From Neopestalotiopsis rosae (taxonomy: Eukaryota; Ascomycota; Sordariomycetes; Amphisphaeriales; Sporocadaceae), in contig JALGAS010000001.1 in NCBI GenBank assembly GCA_023078685.1, forward strand, positions 7,254,001 to 7,318,000: a stretch of 64,000 nucleotides of DNA. Direction: 5' to 3'. The position numbers and the translations under genes are program-made. Positions 45,167 to 57,370 of the stretch are shown piece after piece. Position 1 is the first letter of the stretch; each line of letters opens with the position of its first letter. The notes under the pieces were generated by a model that saw nothing but the letters and a program-made list of their open reading frames with translations, was not told the DNA's origin and made no database searches.

Positions 45167-47193
45167 ATGACCAAAGGCACTGGTCAAAGATTATACCGTG
45201 CCTGTACGAGGTGCAGAACACGCAAAGCGAAATGTGAACTGTAAGCTCGTCTATCTCCCCTCCCTCTCGAAGCATGCAGAACGGCGCGCTAAAGATTACG
45301 GCAATAGACAAGAATTGGACGGGCGCAAACAACCACCGTGCATCAAGTGCCTGCGCGAAGGAGCCTCATGTGTGCTGGCCGGCTCCAGACGGGGCGGCGA
45401 CTTTTCAAGCCTCCGCCGCCCTCGCCGCAGTGAGATGACCGCAGCCGCCGAAGGGGCCCGGTTGCCACAGCCGGCGGAGAATGTCGATGATGCGGCGGGC
45501 AGAACGCCAGTCGAGGGCAACTTGCAAAACCCGTCCGACGCGCTGCTCATCCTCGCCAATGCGGCCAATGAAGGTGGCACGGATGCAACGTCACCGCAGT
45601 CCGTATTTTCGCGTGGGAATCCGTCTGGGTTTCCTGCTGGGCCGCAGCCAAGTGCCAATGCAACCTATGCTCCGTTGGAGAGAGGCGTCTTGACATTGGA
45701 GCTGCTGCACCACCTAGTGGACCGCTATTCTCATCACTATCATTCATTCCTGCCTATCGCCCCGCGATCTGTGCTGCAATTGAGCTCATTACCGACAACG
45801 ATTGAGCAAGACTCATTTCTTTTGACTGCAATCCTGGTCGTGGCCTCTCAAGATCGTCCAGATTTAGTCTACTTTCATACTTCAATATGGCAGTACATGC
45901 GCCAACTGATACTCGATCTTGTGTTCGGCGCCAAGCACACACAGACAGTCGGGTGCGTCGAGGGCCTACTAATATTGGGCGAATGGCAGGGCACCTCTAT
46001 TCTCGAATCTAAAAACGACAACAGCGGCGAAGGAGCGTCGTGGTCCATTATAGGTCTGGCGGTGCGCCTGGCCTATGCGCTAAGGCTCGAAGAAAGCTCG
46101 TTCAAGGGTACGCGTACGCCCGACGACCTCATGCTCAGACAGCGACTGGCGTGGACTTTTACCTACCTATCGGATCGACAGATATCCATACGCATGGGCC
46201 AGGCATTCTGGTGCCGTGGCCCTGCCCTCTCGACGCGCTTCACGGCCGCCGACTTTCCGTCACTGCAGCCAAAATTCTCCTATGAAGAGGATCTTTCGTC
46301 GCTGTTAGAAGCGCAGGTAGAACTCACCACCCTATTTGGAAATGCTCATGACATACTATTCGCTTCAAAGTCTAGAACGGCGGAGCTTATGGTGCGTGGG
46401 GACTACACCAAGTACATTGACGACACCATGAAAGCTGTCGCGGCATGGAAACGCTGCTGGTCTGACATATCCGCCTCGAGACATCTCAAGGCATGTCTAA
46501 TGCTCATGTACCAGTACTTGAAGCTGTACGTCAACGCTTTCGCGTTCCAGGCGGTTTTGTACAGGGCATCGCTACGCAAGAATGGATCTGGTCGCCTCAC
46601 GTTCCCCGCCTCTGCCATGGCAAGTCCGGATGCGCGACACATCTACCAGGCCCTGGAGGCAGCCGAAGATCTGCTCAAGACTGTTATCGAAGACATTGAC
46701 CCGGAGAAGGGTCTACGATTCATGCCCACTCGCTTCTACTTGTGCGTCACCCATTTCCCCATCACTTCAGAACTAGCCAAGTCTCACAGTGAACAGATAC
46801 GAGATCCATTCTGCTGTTTTCATTTTCAAAGCAAGAGTAGCTGGCGCAATCTCCAATGAGAACCACGGAAAGCTCGTGGAAATGATGAGGCGGTTCGTTT
46901 CGAGCCTCAATCGCGCCACCACTGGTGATAGACATATCGCATCGAGGTATTCCAAACTGCTTCAGAGGCTCTGGTTCGACAAGACAACGTCCATGCCGCA
47001 AGACCCCGATCCATCTCAACAAGATCTTCTCAGCTCGCCTGGCCCGATTGGTCCGTCACTAGGCACCAGTACCGACCCACTGACCACGGCTGACAGTCTC
47101 GGACTTCAATATTTTGATTTCATGGACTCGACGGAGGGGCTCTTCTCAATGCCTCTCATACCGCCCATGGAACAGCCCATGTATGACAATTAG
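45167..47193 (+). CDS. Zn2Cys6 transcription factor of the accessory block
   Basis: Exons 45167-45240, 45308-46741, 46797-47193; 634 aa. The zinc cluster lies at about residues 13-45: ACTRCRTRKAKC from exon 1, then PPCIKCLREGASC from exon 2, so the 67-bp intron splits it. The middle homology region carries LRLEESSFKGTR and RQRLAWTFTYLSDRQISIRMGQ, as in the fungal-specific TF domain. The last intron is placed so that FMPTRFYLYEIHSAVFIFKAR is continuous, typical of this group; the unspliced frame stops soon after. The C-terminus is acidic and Pro/Ser-rich. Divergent orientation from the PhyH oxygenase suggests local control of the neighbouring genes. Confidence 0.92.
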
Positions 47194-47788
47194 TGATGTA
47201 GATAACTCGTAAGATAGTTTCTATAGAATGTAAAATAACTCTGCGTGTATTGTTGCATTCTCTGTAAGAGCTGGATAATGGGAGGGCATTTTGGCATTCA
47301 AGGTTGAGGCAATTCACATTACAAGCAGGCTGGGTGACATCATCATAATGGAGACGTTGCGCCCAAGGTTGTTTCTAGCATCCCATCAGCCGTTTCCTAC
47401 ATTTACTTCCTATCATAACACGTCAAATATTGTGGCTGAACAAGCTCTTTTTAGGGTAAGTACTACCATGTACCAGCCTATGGTGCAGAGTAGGAAGGCT
47501 ACCCCCTCTCCGCCAGCAGCTACATATTCTATTGGCGAAAATAGGTTGTCAGACTGCAGTTCCCTGGTCGTAACATGCACTGTCCGCTCAATTCGATATT
47601 CATTGCAGGCTGAGATCGACTTGGTGAACCTTCATGTTGCAACTCACTTGGCTCCTTCTGGTTTGTCTGCAAGGAAATGTATCTGACGGGGAGTGTAAGC
47701 GTTCATCAGGTGGGCATTAGCTCGAGGCAGTCTATATTGACTGTGATATTATTATCAAGTACTGTTTCTCTCGGTTCTGGCATCTCAT
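47194..47788. other. Convergent intergenic region
   Basis: Between the 3' ends of the regulator and O-methyltransferase 1. Nothing recognised. Confidence 0.45.
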
Positions 47789-49458
47789 TCATTGCCATTG
47801 AGTGACAATTATCCACAATGTAGATCCCACCGGCTGCTTAGCCCCGAGAAACCCAAATCTGGGATCGGCGACCTCAAAAACCTTCTTCCAACCATCCAGA
47901 TCACGCTCGTGGGAGTTTTGCATGACCTTTTGAATGAGATCCATGTTTCTGTAGCATATCAGCAATATGTCAGTCGCACGTGCAAGACTGTGGCAGACTG
48001 ATATATGTGTCACGATTGACTTACCTCAGCCGAGTTTCTGCCCAGTTCGAAATGCTTCCCGGGGCTGGTGCGACATTGTCCACGACCACGACCCTCGCGC
48101 CTGACTTGAGCACTGGAATGAGGTTGCGTAGTATCTGAATACAATACTTGTCTGACCAATTGTGTAAGATCAATCGAAAAAGGTATACCTCTGTATTGGC
48201 AACCGGTTGTTGCGTCAGGAAGTCGTGCGTCATGAACCTCACTCGACTGGCAAGGCCGGTTGGCAGGTGTTTTTTGCCGTTTTCTACGACCGGTGCTAGG
48301 TCCTGTACAACGAATGACAGATCTGGAAACACATTTGCAATGGCGATGGACATATCCCCTTCCGAGCCTCCCACCTGTATTGGTCTTAGAGTTATGTCAT
48401 ATGTCACGTAGTGAGGGAACTCACATCCACGACAGTACTACTTCCGAGAGCCTCCCAGTCATATCCTGCCACCGTGTGCTTCAAAGCCAGATCGCTCCTG
48501 TTGGACAGTGCTCTCATCACGTTGGCGAATCTACGTGCCTTCTCCGGATGGTCAGAGAAAAGTTCATAGACGGGTTTGTCTGTCTTGTTGAATAAAGCAA
48601 AGCCCTGGTAGTGGGTAAGCAGATATCCGGCGAGAGAAAATATTACCTTGGATTGCTTGCGACTTACTGTTTCATTCGGCTCCTCAGACTTTGGGTACTT
48701 TGCCATGGCAGCAACCTGGGATGGTCATGGTAGTTGGTATTTGCTTTATCATCTTTATACGTTCTCCAACGCTATGACGGCAGCTTTTGAGTCGTTGTAT
48801 CGAAAAGCTATACACTTACTGTTTGGCTTGTCGCTGGCCACAAGTCTTGCACGTTCCAAGCGACCCAGTCACGGAAGACCGAATCTTCGGCCAAGAGACG
48901 TGAGGGGGCTGTGTGCGCGACTATTCCTGGCCTTATTTCTGCGAATATACCTGTTTAAAATGAGTGCAAAATTCTTTTCCTGTGTTGAATCGATGCAAAT
49001 ACCTTGCAAAGCCGCGCGACGGATGATCTGGCTCACGTCATTCTCCAAAAGCCCGCTAGACTCGGCAATCTGAGCGAAACTCGCCTCGCTGTCGACTGGG
49101 CAAGAGTGCACCAGGTCATAATGGATAATCACATGCTGGCTCAGAAGTTCATTTGACTGTTTTTCAGATCAGCTCATCTAGATATATACGAGGTGCTAGG
49201 TTGCAGAAGACGACCAACAGTAAATGTCATCAAATAGTCGCGCGGACCGAGCACAAGTCGCCGCAATTCAAGTGTGTCATCTATAATGGCTACACGTGCA
49301 GCTTCGAGCTCGACATCATCTTTGGGAAACATCGATTGAAGTGGCCCATCCACATAGAATGATGGCGTCGGGAGATCATGTGAAGTAAGATACTCGTCGA
49401 CTTTGGCGGTGTTAGTGGCAATTCTAGTGGATAGTTCGACTATGCGGGATAGAGACAT
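47789..49458 (-). CDS. O-methyltransferase 1 (family 2, SAM-dependent)
   Basis: Transfers a methyl group from SAM to a hydroxyl of a small, probably aromatic, compound. Seven exons (49458-49219, 49156-49003, 48950-48820, 48715-48668, 48604-48425, 48374-48025, 47948-47789), 420 aa, all in frame. The N-terminal dimerisation/winged-helix part includes LGPRDYL and PGIVAHTAPSRLLAED. The SAM loop is VDVGGSEG. The catalytic base is His of LILHNWSDKYC. The C-terminal DPRFGFLGAKQPVGS matches the family. Introns after codons 80, 191 and 251 coincide with those of the neighbouring paralogue. The first intron has a slightly unusual donor, GTTGGT. Key residues are intact, so activity is expected. Confidence 0.92.
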
Positions 49459-49889
49459 GATGCCAGAGATTGGATGCTCGCTGCAGATTTGTTTCAGTGT
49501 CCTTCTATATCAAAATAAGAACCTTAAGATTATCTCAAGGAAAGAAATCATAAGAAAACGAGCAAATCGAGAAGTCTTGGCAAGTGAAACAAGACTGTTG
49601 TATATCCCGCGATTCCGAGGCATCACTAACCTAGTCGTGATCTGTAGGTCCAGTAGCGCTGTAAGCTGACGGCGGGCAACACTGAATGGAGCCAGCAGCT
49701 TAGGTGCATTCCCCGCGAGACTGCGAAAATAGGCTTTCACTAACAATATGAGCACTCGATCCACTCGAAGATTATGTGAGAACTGGGACTTTGGTAAATA
49801 GGTCAGGTGAGTGGATATCGAGTCCAAAATGAAGCATATCATTAATTTCGTCCACTGCCTTTGGCGCCCAGAGACACCAGTCGCGGGTT
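49459..49889. other. Spacer between tandem O-methyltransferases
   Basis: An open frame overlapping the end of the second methyltransferase shows no family features. It is taken as non-coding promoter sequence. Confidence 0.45.
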
Positions 49890-51356
49890 TCACTCCTTTT
49901 TCCATACCGCGGCTATCAGAGAATGATTGGAGCCAGGCGGGCGTGTGACGCCTTCAAACTCGAATCGTGCGTCCGCCTCGTGGAACAGCGCAATCCAGTC
50001 GTTGAGTTCTCTTTCCCTCGCGTTCTGTATTGAAGTCATGACGAGATCAAAGCTCCGCAAACGACCCTCCATGCCGTTAGGTATCTCGCCAGGGCCAGGG
50101 AGAATAGCCTCGCTAACAATGACTTTAGCCCCTTGCCGCAAGCTGGGAATGAGACTCCTGAGTATCTTGATGCAGTACTTGTCCGACCAGTTATGGAAGA
50201 TCCATCGCAAGAAGTAGACATCGGCTCCTGATGCCGGTTGTGGCTCAAAGAAATCATGAACCATAAAGCTAATCCTGTCCGCGACATCTGCGGGAACATT
50301 CTTCTTGGCTTCCTCAATAACAGGCTCTAGATCCTGCACGACGAATTTCATAGAAGGGTACTTGCGTGCGAGAGCCACGCAGACGAAGCCCTCGGATCCT
50401 CCGATCTGGCAAGATAGATTAAGATAGGTGCCTTGGCATACATTTGGAGGTTTAACTCACATCGACGAAGGTACCATTGCTGTGTTGCTCCCATGGATAA
50501 AAGTCTGTGACAAATCTGAGGTCAAAGGACTTTCCCTGAGTAAAGCCTTTCATCATATTGGCAAATCTCTTTGACCTATCTGGATAATCCGACAAGAACT
50601 CATACATGGACTTGTCGGTATTGTTTGCTAAGGAGAAGCCCTGGGTCCATTTCCGTCAATATTCATTGCAAGTAAATGCCTCCTCAGAGGTAGATAGGAA
50701 AGAAAAAGAGAATTTATTGCACATACTGTTTCATTTGGCTCTTCTGATCCAGGGAATTTGACGAGAGCATTGCATGTTTGAGCGGCTGCTTGCCAGAGTT
50801 CGTCTGAACAGGTCGCCACGAAATCATGCACACCCGGATCTTCGGCAAGCAGCCTTGAAGCAGCACTATGGGCGATCACGCCTGGATGCGGTTCCTCGAA
50901 GATTCTTTGCGCAACTGCATAACGTACTAGTTTTCGAATGGTGCTCTCCGGGAGGCCTGACTTTGTAGCCATTGCTTCAAATGTGATCGTAGCACCAACA
51001 GGCAAATCGCGAGCTAAATTGAAACGCGTAATTGCTTGCTGTGGGAGCAAGGTATTGTGCTATAAAAGCCAGGTTATTACAACTCCGGTGCAGCTTTCTG
51101 TGAACATATTACTTACTACAAAGCCGAAGAGGTAATCTCTAGGGCCGAGCATCAGGTCACGCAATTCAGTCGTGTCCTTGAGCACAGACAACCGTAAGGC
51201 TTCAATCTCCGGCGCATTATTTGGCACAGCACCGTAAAGTGGTGCATCGATATCGAATGATGGCTGAGGGAGGTTATTTGCGGTCAGATATTCGCTCACT
51301 TTGGAAGTGTTGGCAGCAATACGTGTTGCTAGCTCAACGATACGCGGATCAGACAT
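49890..51356 (-). CDS. O-methyltransferase 2 (family 2, SAM-dependent)
   Basis: Paralogue of the preceding enzyme. Exons 51356-51117, 51059-50727, 50640-50461, 50405-49890; 422 aa. The start MSDPRIVELATRIAANTSKV aligns with MSLSRIVELSTRIATNTAKV of enzyme 1. The SAM loop is VDIGGSEG. The catalytic His is in WIFHNWSDKYC. The C-terminus EADARFEFEGVTRPPGS is closer to the family consensus than in enzyme 1. The block lengths between shared introns (80, 111 and 60 codons) equal those of enzyme 1, which has extra introns. Tandem duplication followed by divergence is the simple explanation. Both face the same way and may be co-regulated. Confidence 0.93.
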
Positions 51357-52680
51357 GATTGGTATATCCTTGGCAACTTTGATGGACACAAGTGGTAATA
51401 TGAAGGTAGATAAACCAGCTGTGCCACGTCTGAAAGTAAATGCGTAAAGATATAGATTATCTTCAAGGCCTGACAAAGCTTTCTGGACGTTTTATGCCAA
51501 ATCAAACATTTTCTTATCTCTGCCATTTCAGCAGAGGGGTATTACTGTCGCGGAGCAGCAAAGGGACTGGGCGCTTAGCGATGCGCTGTAGTGGGGGCGG
51601 AGCATCGATTCACAACTATCCTACTACCAACGGTCAAGCTGCAGATGTCCAAAATACAGGTTGCAGTGTTGATCGACGTTGACAAACTAACAAAAGATAA
51701 CTTGTAACAGGGACAAAAAATCCACCACATTCCACAAGAGGGAGGGTCTCCCATCCAATGATATTCTTTGTCGTTATCACACGGTAGTTGCGGCCTGTCT
51801 GGGTACTTCTGGCAAGGTGTCTTGGGGAGATCTGATATACGTTGGCGACAGGGTGTTCAATAGATATAAGGAGGCTACATATGGAGTGGAAGGAATATAC
51901 AAATCGGGAATCAACACTGTTCAATCACATCAAAGTCTCAAAGAATTCTTGAGGTAAAGCACCTAAAACGATATTCTGTGTCTTTTCCAGCTGGCCGTGG
52001 TTTGATACTTTGCATTGTGTTTTTGAAGTGTATTCCCTACTGGCTACGGACCCAGCGAAGCCGAACATCGTGTTCATGTCAAGGAATCATCTTTGTAACT
52101 TTAATCAAGTGGCTACAGGTCGTTTTGGAGAGGGTTGCAGACGCCCGCTTTGATCAGATACCGACTGAAGACCCAATACGTCCGGTTGCAGCCATGATCG
52201 ATTGCAAGAATGCGGAGGTAGGTTTCGTGCTACAGAAGGCAGAGTTCATGACTGTAGAATTCTTCCGGGCATTCCAAGCGACATTTCCCCAGCGGCGCAC
52301 CGATCCCACGGGCTGTTCCTTTTGCAGTTTGAGTATTTTCGTTTTGAATACTACAGTCTTCAGCTTTCGATACGCTGGTGGTTCAATGATTGTAGCCAGA
52401 AATGTAGGCGAGTACTTTAGGTTTCCCCAAGAATTTCCCGCGTGGTAGAAACGTTAGGACTGCACAGCACCGAACAGTGGGTGAAGCTGGTTGTCTTTTG
52501 CTTCTATTTAATAACAGTTGTCTCTGGCTCCTTTCCGTGGTGGTCTTTAGCTCTCGTTGGCAGATTTATTCAGTGACTGTTTGTTTCTTCCTCTACGTCA
52601 AATCTACCACGAGAAAGGACTTTGTGTTTGGTCAAAGTCAACACGCCGCCGGGGGCCAGACATTTAATCTGGGCGCCATA
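51357..52680. other. Intergenic region upstream of methyltransferase 2
   Basis: An open frame at 51978-52448 shows no family features apart from a short ADARF coincidence with methyltransferase ends. The frame of the next gene is open from 52477 without ATG. No gene is called. Confidence 0.4.
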
Positions 52681-53733
52681 ATGGGATCTTCAGCTTCCAA
52701 GGAAGAGGGCGAGTCTTCAGCACGACATTATTTGGATGAATCCGATCATTGGTCTGGCCACTGTCCATGTGTCTCCTACGCTGAAGAACTGCCGTTTCCC
52801 AAGCGTGCACTCTACAATATGCATGCGGAGCCTATATCAACATTGCTTTCATCGCTCCCTCCCGAAGAGCTGGCTATTGGTCCACTTGACACTCTACATC
52901 CAACCATGCCATATGAACTCGAATTTCACCACCTGGATACTGTCTTGAACGACATGAAAGGTACCTATTGTATCGCCGACCGCCGCTCGAGCTTGTGCTT
53001 CGTTCCAGAATTGTCCGACACTTGCACTGCCCAGTTTTACGAGAATGGTCCGACTTATACATGGTCAAGCGAAGTCTACTTCGAAGCGCCAAGACGCCCT
53101 CCGTTCCCGCGCGCTCGTGCCCCGAATTGGGGAGAATATTTAGAGAAAATTACTGTCCTGGATTGCGGAGCATTTCTGCAGAAACAAGAAATTACTTGCA
53201 CAATAAGCAAGGATTCCAATTGTCAACCACTTGAATTCCGTCTTTGTCCGCATTCGATATTCAAAATGGGCAAACCACGATTCAGGACTTTCATTCGACT
53301 CACGAGAGTCAGAAGCTTGCTGGAACACACCAGGTCTTCAAAAGACGGCTTCCGGCCTGGAATGTGGTCCAGCGGAAATGGATCTTATACATGTCTCAGC
53401 CGGTGCAAATATTGTCCGACGGATCACGAACAAGTCTTGCAAGTGGTAGACGGCCAACTACGTATTCGCATTACTTCCTATAAAGTCTTAACCCAGGGAA
53501 GACAAGAGGTCCACCCAAAGTGGCAGTCTCAGCTGACGGGGCGCGGCGTCTGGTCACCGCGCGACAGCTATGCTGGTTTTCACGAGGTCTTTGGGCGGGT
53601 CTGGAGAATTGCCGAAGCACTAGGACGACCAAACCTTTACGCCACCACCCATCGGTCGTATAGGCTTACCCACGAATTCAACGTGAATAAGCACACCAAG
53701 AGGCGGAATCTCACCGACGTTGGGACCTTCTGA
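52681..53733 (+). CDS. Hypothetical fungal protein with N-myristoylation-like start
   Basis: Single exon, 350 aa from ATG 52681. The beginning MGSSASKEEG fits the consensus for N-terminal myristoylation (Gly2, Ser6), which would place it at membranes. The rest resembles fungal hypothetical proteins of unknown function that share a SRCKYCPTDHE element, a following beta-rich part (LQVVDGQLRIRITSYKVL) and a C-terminal VWSPRDSYAGFHEVFGRVW. These are often described only as uncharacterised or F-box-neighbouring domains. An upstream extension to 52477 is open but starts without ATG and is hydrophobic, so I exclude it. Function unknown. It is convergent with the P450 gene, with only 120 bp between the stops. 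Confidence 0.7.
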   Translation: MGSSASKEEGESSARHYLDESDHWSGHCPCVSYAEELPFPKRALYNMHAEPISTLLSSLPPEELAIGPLDTLHPTMPYELEFHHLDTVLNDMKGTYCIADRRSSLCFVPELSDTCTAQFYENGPTYTWSSEVYFEAPRRPPFPRARAPNWGEYLEKITVLDCGAFLQKQEITCTISKDSNCQPLEFRLCPHSIFKMGKPRFRTFIRLTRVRSLLEHTRSSKDGFRPGMWSSGNGSYTCLSRCKYCPTDHEQVLQVVDGQLRIRITSYKVLTQGRQEVHPKWQSQLTGRGVWSPRDSYAGFHEVFGRVWRIAEALGRPNLYATTHRSYRLTHEFNVNKHTKRRNLTDVGTF

Positions 53734-53853
53734 TTGGTACTCTCCGTGTTGAGATATCACTCGTCGTGTTGTCGTTGTTTTCATAATTTTGATATCTCAT
53801 TCAATCTACATACTCCCTTTCATCCGCACTTGAATACGTGCAGTTACCAAAGA

Positions 53854-55727
53854 TCAGTAGTCTACATCCATTGCCGCCACCTCCTCCGAGGTACCGTTGC
53901 GTGCCCTGATCCTGAGTAGCACCCCTGACTGTCTGGGGAAAATGCTATTATGAATAATCCAGTCCTTGCCGGGATCCGCCAGCTCAAAGGCAAACAGCTT
54001 GATCAGGGTAGCCACCGACTTGCTGACCTCGAGTTTGCCGAGGTTCATACCAATGCACTTTCTCGAGCCCGCGCCAAAGGACAGGTCGGCATTGTTCATG
54101 GCCTGCAGCCGCGCTTCAAAGTCCGCGTCCGACTCGCCCGCGGCCGGCAGCCAGCGCTCGGGCACAAAATCCTCGGCGTCGGGGCCCCAGACCTCCTTGT
54201 TGCGGTGCAGCACGTAGGCGTTGAAGCCAACCGCGGTGCCCTGGGGGACGTGCGAGCCGTCGGGCAGGGCCAGGCCGCCCGCGGGCACGTAGCGCTCCTG
54301 GGCGAAGCAGTTGCCGGGCAGGTAGCGCAGGCACTCGCGCATGACGGCCTCGAGGTAGGGCAGCTTGCGGCTCTCAGCAAAAGGGACGGGCAGCGTGGAG
54401 AACTTTGCGTCGAGGATCTCGGCCTCGAGACGACGGTACACATCTGGATGCTTGAGCGAGAGGTAAAAGATGGAGCGCAGAGCCCCGGCCGTGGTATCGG
54501 AGCCGGCTGCGAGATTGACCAGCATGTACGACAGGATGCGGTAGACGTCGACGACCTCGGGGTTCTTTTGCTGCGCCTCAAGGTACCGGTCCAAAAAGTC
54601 AGGTTTAGCGGGATCGTGCTTGTCCTCGCCCTTCATGCGCGCCATGAGATGGCCGAGTCCAAGGTTGGTGATGCTGCCAAAAGCCGGAGGTCCGATGCGG
54701 ATGTACGGGTTCTTGTCTAGATACTTGTCAAGCTTCGGATACATGCCGATCGTGACGAGGTAGTCCATGGCCTTTTCGGAGACATTGAGAGATCCGTCAA
54801 AGTCATATCCTTTCTCCAGATAGCCAACTCGTTGACTCCAAGTTGTCTTTGCTACTACATCCCAGGCAACTACACGGATATGGTGTAAGCATTTCCTTGA
54901 CAAGTATGAAGATTATTATTAGCTGACTTACAATAATGAACCCATTTTCCAAAGTCAAAAGCGTCGCCAAACTTATCATCACCAGCAAACTTGTCGCAAA
55001 AGATACGGCAGAGTGATGCCAGCACCGCATCGACGTGCGGCTCAAGTGGAGCAACACCACTTGGGGAGAAATACTTGGCAATGGGCTTCTTGATTCTGGA
55101 ATGCTCAGCGGCCCGAGTTTCGGAAAATATGTTGTAGAACAGTTTTCCGTCGACGACAGCGCCGCTGACACCGTGCCATTCAGTCTGGATATCGTCGTGT
55201 TAGTTGCCGATCCTTTAGAGTTGCATGTTTCAAATTACGTAGACCAGGGAGAAAAGTGGAGAGCAGCTGAAGGAAACAAGTCCCAATGCGGAGACAAGAA
55301 GCTGAAAAGAGAGCTTATACCTTTTCCCAGGCTCCTTGAACGTCGAAACATGTCTTGATCAATGATGAATAGTCCACATCGAGATAGCCAGGGGCCATGC
55401 GAACGACTGGCCCGTACTTGTCATGCAGTTCTTTGGAAACCAGGTGCATGGAACCGCGCCAGGCATGATACATGCGATACAGGTTGGTCCATCCTGAGCG
55501 TTGTCAGCCATCACGGAAAATATGTTGAAACTCAGCCTCGAGTACGTACGTCCCAGGAACGGGCCTGGATATTTCCGCAATGGGGAGGAAAAGTAGTCGA
55601 CTGAGTAGGAGATGAGGACGGTGATGATAGGCACTAGCACAATCAATACAAGCAGACCCGGACCACTTGTCAGCTCCTGAGGCAAACTGCCGAAAATGGC
55701 AGTGCCATTGGTGTCGTTGCCGCTCAT
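53854..55727 (-). CDS. Cytochrome P450 monooxygenase 1
   Basis: ER-anchored haem-thiolate monooxygenase. Exons 55727-55550, 55493-55321, 55184-54932, 54869-53854; 539 aa, in frame. N-terminal anchor: GLLVLIVLVPIITVLISYSV, then the Pro-rich KYPGPFLG hinge. I-helix oxygen-binding motif LAAGSDTTAG. ExxR in VMRECLR. The PERW segment is FVPERWLP. Haem loop: FGAGSRKCIGMNLGKLE with the Cys ligand. The overall style (GWTNLYRMYHAWRG, KYGPVVRMAPGYLDV) is that of the pisatin-demethylase/benzoate-hydroxylase-like fungal groups, so an aromatic substrate is plausible, but substrate cannot be inferred from sequence. Intact motifs argue for a working enzyme. Confidence 0.93.
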
Positions 55728-57370
55728 GTTTAGCCCAGAATACTATTGCCGACCTGCAGAATTGAAATTCGAAGGAACAGTAGCAGTCGTATTGTTGTCC
55801 GAGCGTTGAATACGCCTTCGGCTTTTCACGACAGCAAGAAAGAAAGTTTCGTCTCAATGCAAGAAGACGGAGGAGTAATTTGAGAGTTTCATTCGAACAT
55901 GGCCCATATATCGGGTATCCTCATCGCCGCTACCCCCTCATATTTCATCCAAGCATTTACCAATATCTCCTACACTATTCGTATGTTCTGGCACTCTGCA
56001 CAAGACACGCACACACATACTTTCGTTCACACACACACACACTTGTTCACAATACTACCTACGTATTATCAAGGGTTATGCCATGATTTTGCCACGGAAA
56101 CGACGCAAGGATCGTATCCGCGTCTCCATCGTTCTCTGCCACTAACACAGCACTATCCATTTTAGCCCCCGTCCTTCCATGGCTTCTCGGCAGGGGTACG
56201 GAACACTTCCTAGTATCCGGGGTGGGCCGGTGTCCGTCACGGGTGGAGCCTCGAGATATAATGACACGAATAGCGATTGACATAATTGGACATAAAATTG
56301 CCGTGGCCTCCAACGCCCTCCAAATATGTTCTAGTGTGTATAAAAGTGCATTCGGGCTACAACCTCGGCATGCAGGAGTAGTCCAAACCGTCAGACTTGG
56401 CCCGTCAATTTACAGGTGAGTCTCTGCCGATCCCACAACGGCTTTTGGAAAATTGAGAGAATTTTCCTTATTGGGATTCGGTGGGCAAGAAATAGGGGGA
56501 TTCAAAAAAGAAATATGAGTTAATGAGTCGCCCTCACTACTGGCCTCGACTCGACGACACGACGGGTATTCGGGTACTAATAATCGTGAGGCTGAAGACT
56601 AAGAATAACCCAAAATGACTCGCTATTGGGAATTCATCGCATTAAGGGTCCAATGGATCGAGATTGAAATCTACAAAATCCACTTCGAGGATCTTATTAT
56701 GTACGGATCACTCTCCTGCCGGTCATTCTTCAATAGAAAATCCACTTGATCTGAGAACCCAGGCAACCCAGGAACGGAAACCCCATCGTCATCACATGAT
56801 TAGCCGAAGATGTAAGTGTTGGTCCCCTCAAGGTCCCCCAAGGTTCCCCTCTGCCGGGTCTCGTCACTCTGCGTGTTGGAGGCAGAGCAGCGTGGCAGGC
56901 CAGGGGTGCCTAGTCAAGTGTCTATAAGTCCCTGTCAAGCGCCCTGTGAGACCCTGTCAAGTCCCTGGAACTTGTCACGTCCCGACCTGGCGATGTGACT
57001 CTACTACGACCCAGCTGGTCGAGCTGACTCTCGAACCCCCAGGAAAATTCAATCCTTCAGGGAGTAGTATTAAGCAGATCTTGACCAGCCTGCGACTGTA
57101 ACATCTTGGTTTCCGAGTCATTGCGAAATAAAGTTTTCAAACTTCGGCGACTGGTAACCTGGTATAATTGTTTCAGCATCCCTCCTCCGAAATTCACAAC
57201 ATTTCTCACTCAGTGACTTGTTACCTAGTCGTCCTTGTTTCTCAATGTTTTTCTTTCCCTCAATGACTTGACCTGCGTCCAATACGCCCAGCGACACAAT
57301 CGTTGTTGTTGCCAACTGCTTTTCGACGGCGGCAGCCCAGTTGTAGTAGTCACCACCTCTTGTCGACAAG
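55728..57370. other. Divergent promoter region with microsatellites
   Basis: Separates P450 1 from the membrane-protein gene. Contains CA-rich runs (about 56007-56044) and repeated CCCTGTCAAG/GTCCCTG words (about 56925-56985). No gene recognised. Confidence 0.45.

Noticed and set aside
51978..52448. 156-codon open frame with a short ADARF match to methyltransferase C-termini
   Set aside because: The match is five residues only, the spacing differs from the real enzymes, and no SAM loop or catalytic His is present.
53950..54720. 256-codon plus-strand open frame
   Set aside because: Antisense to P450 1.
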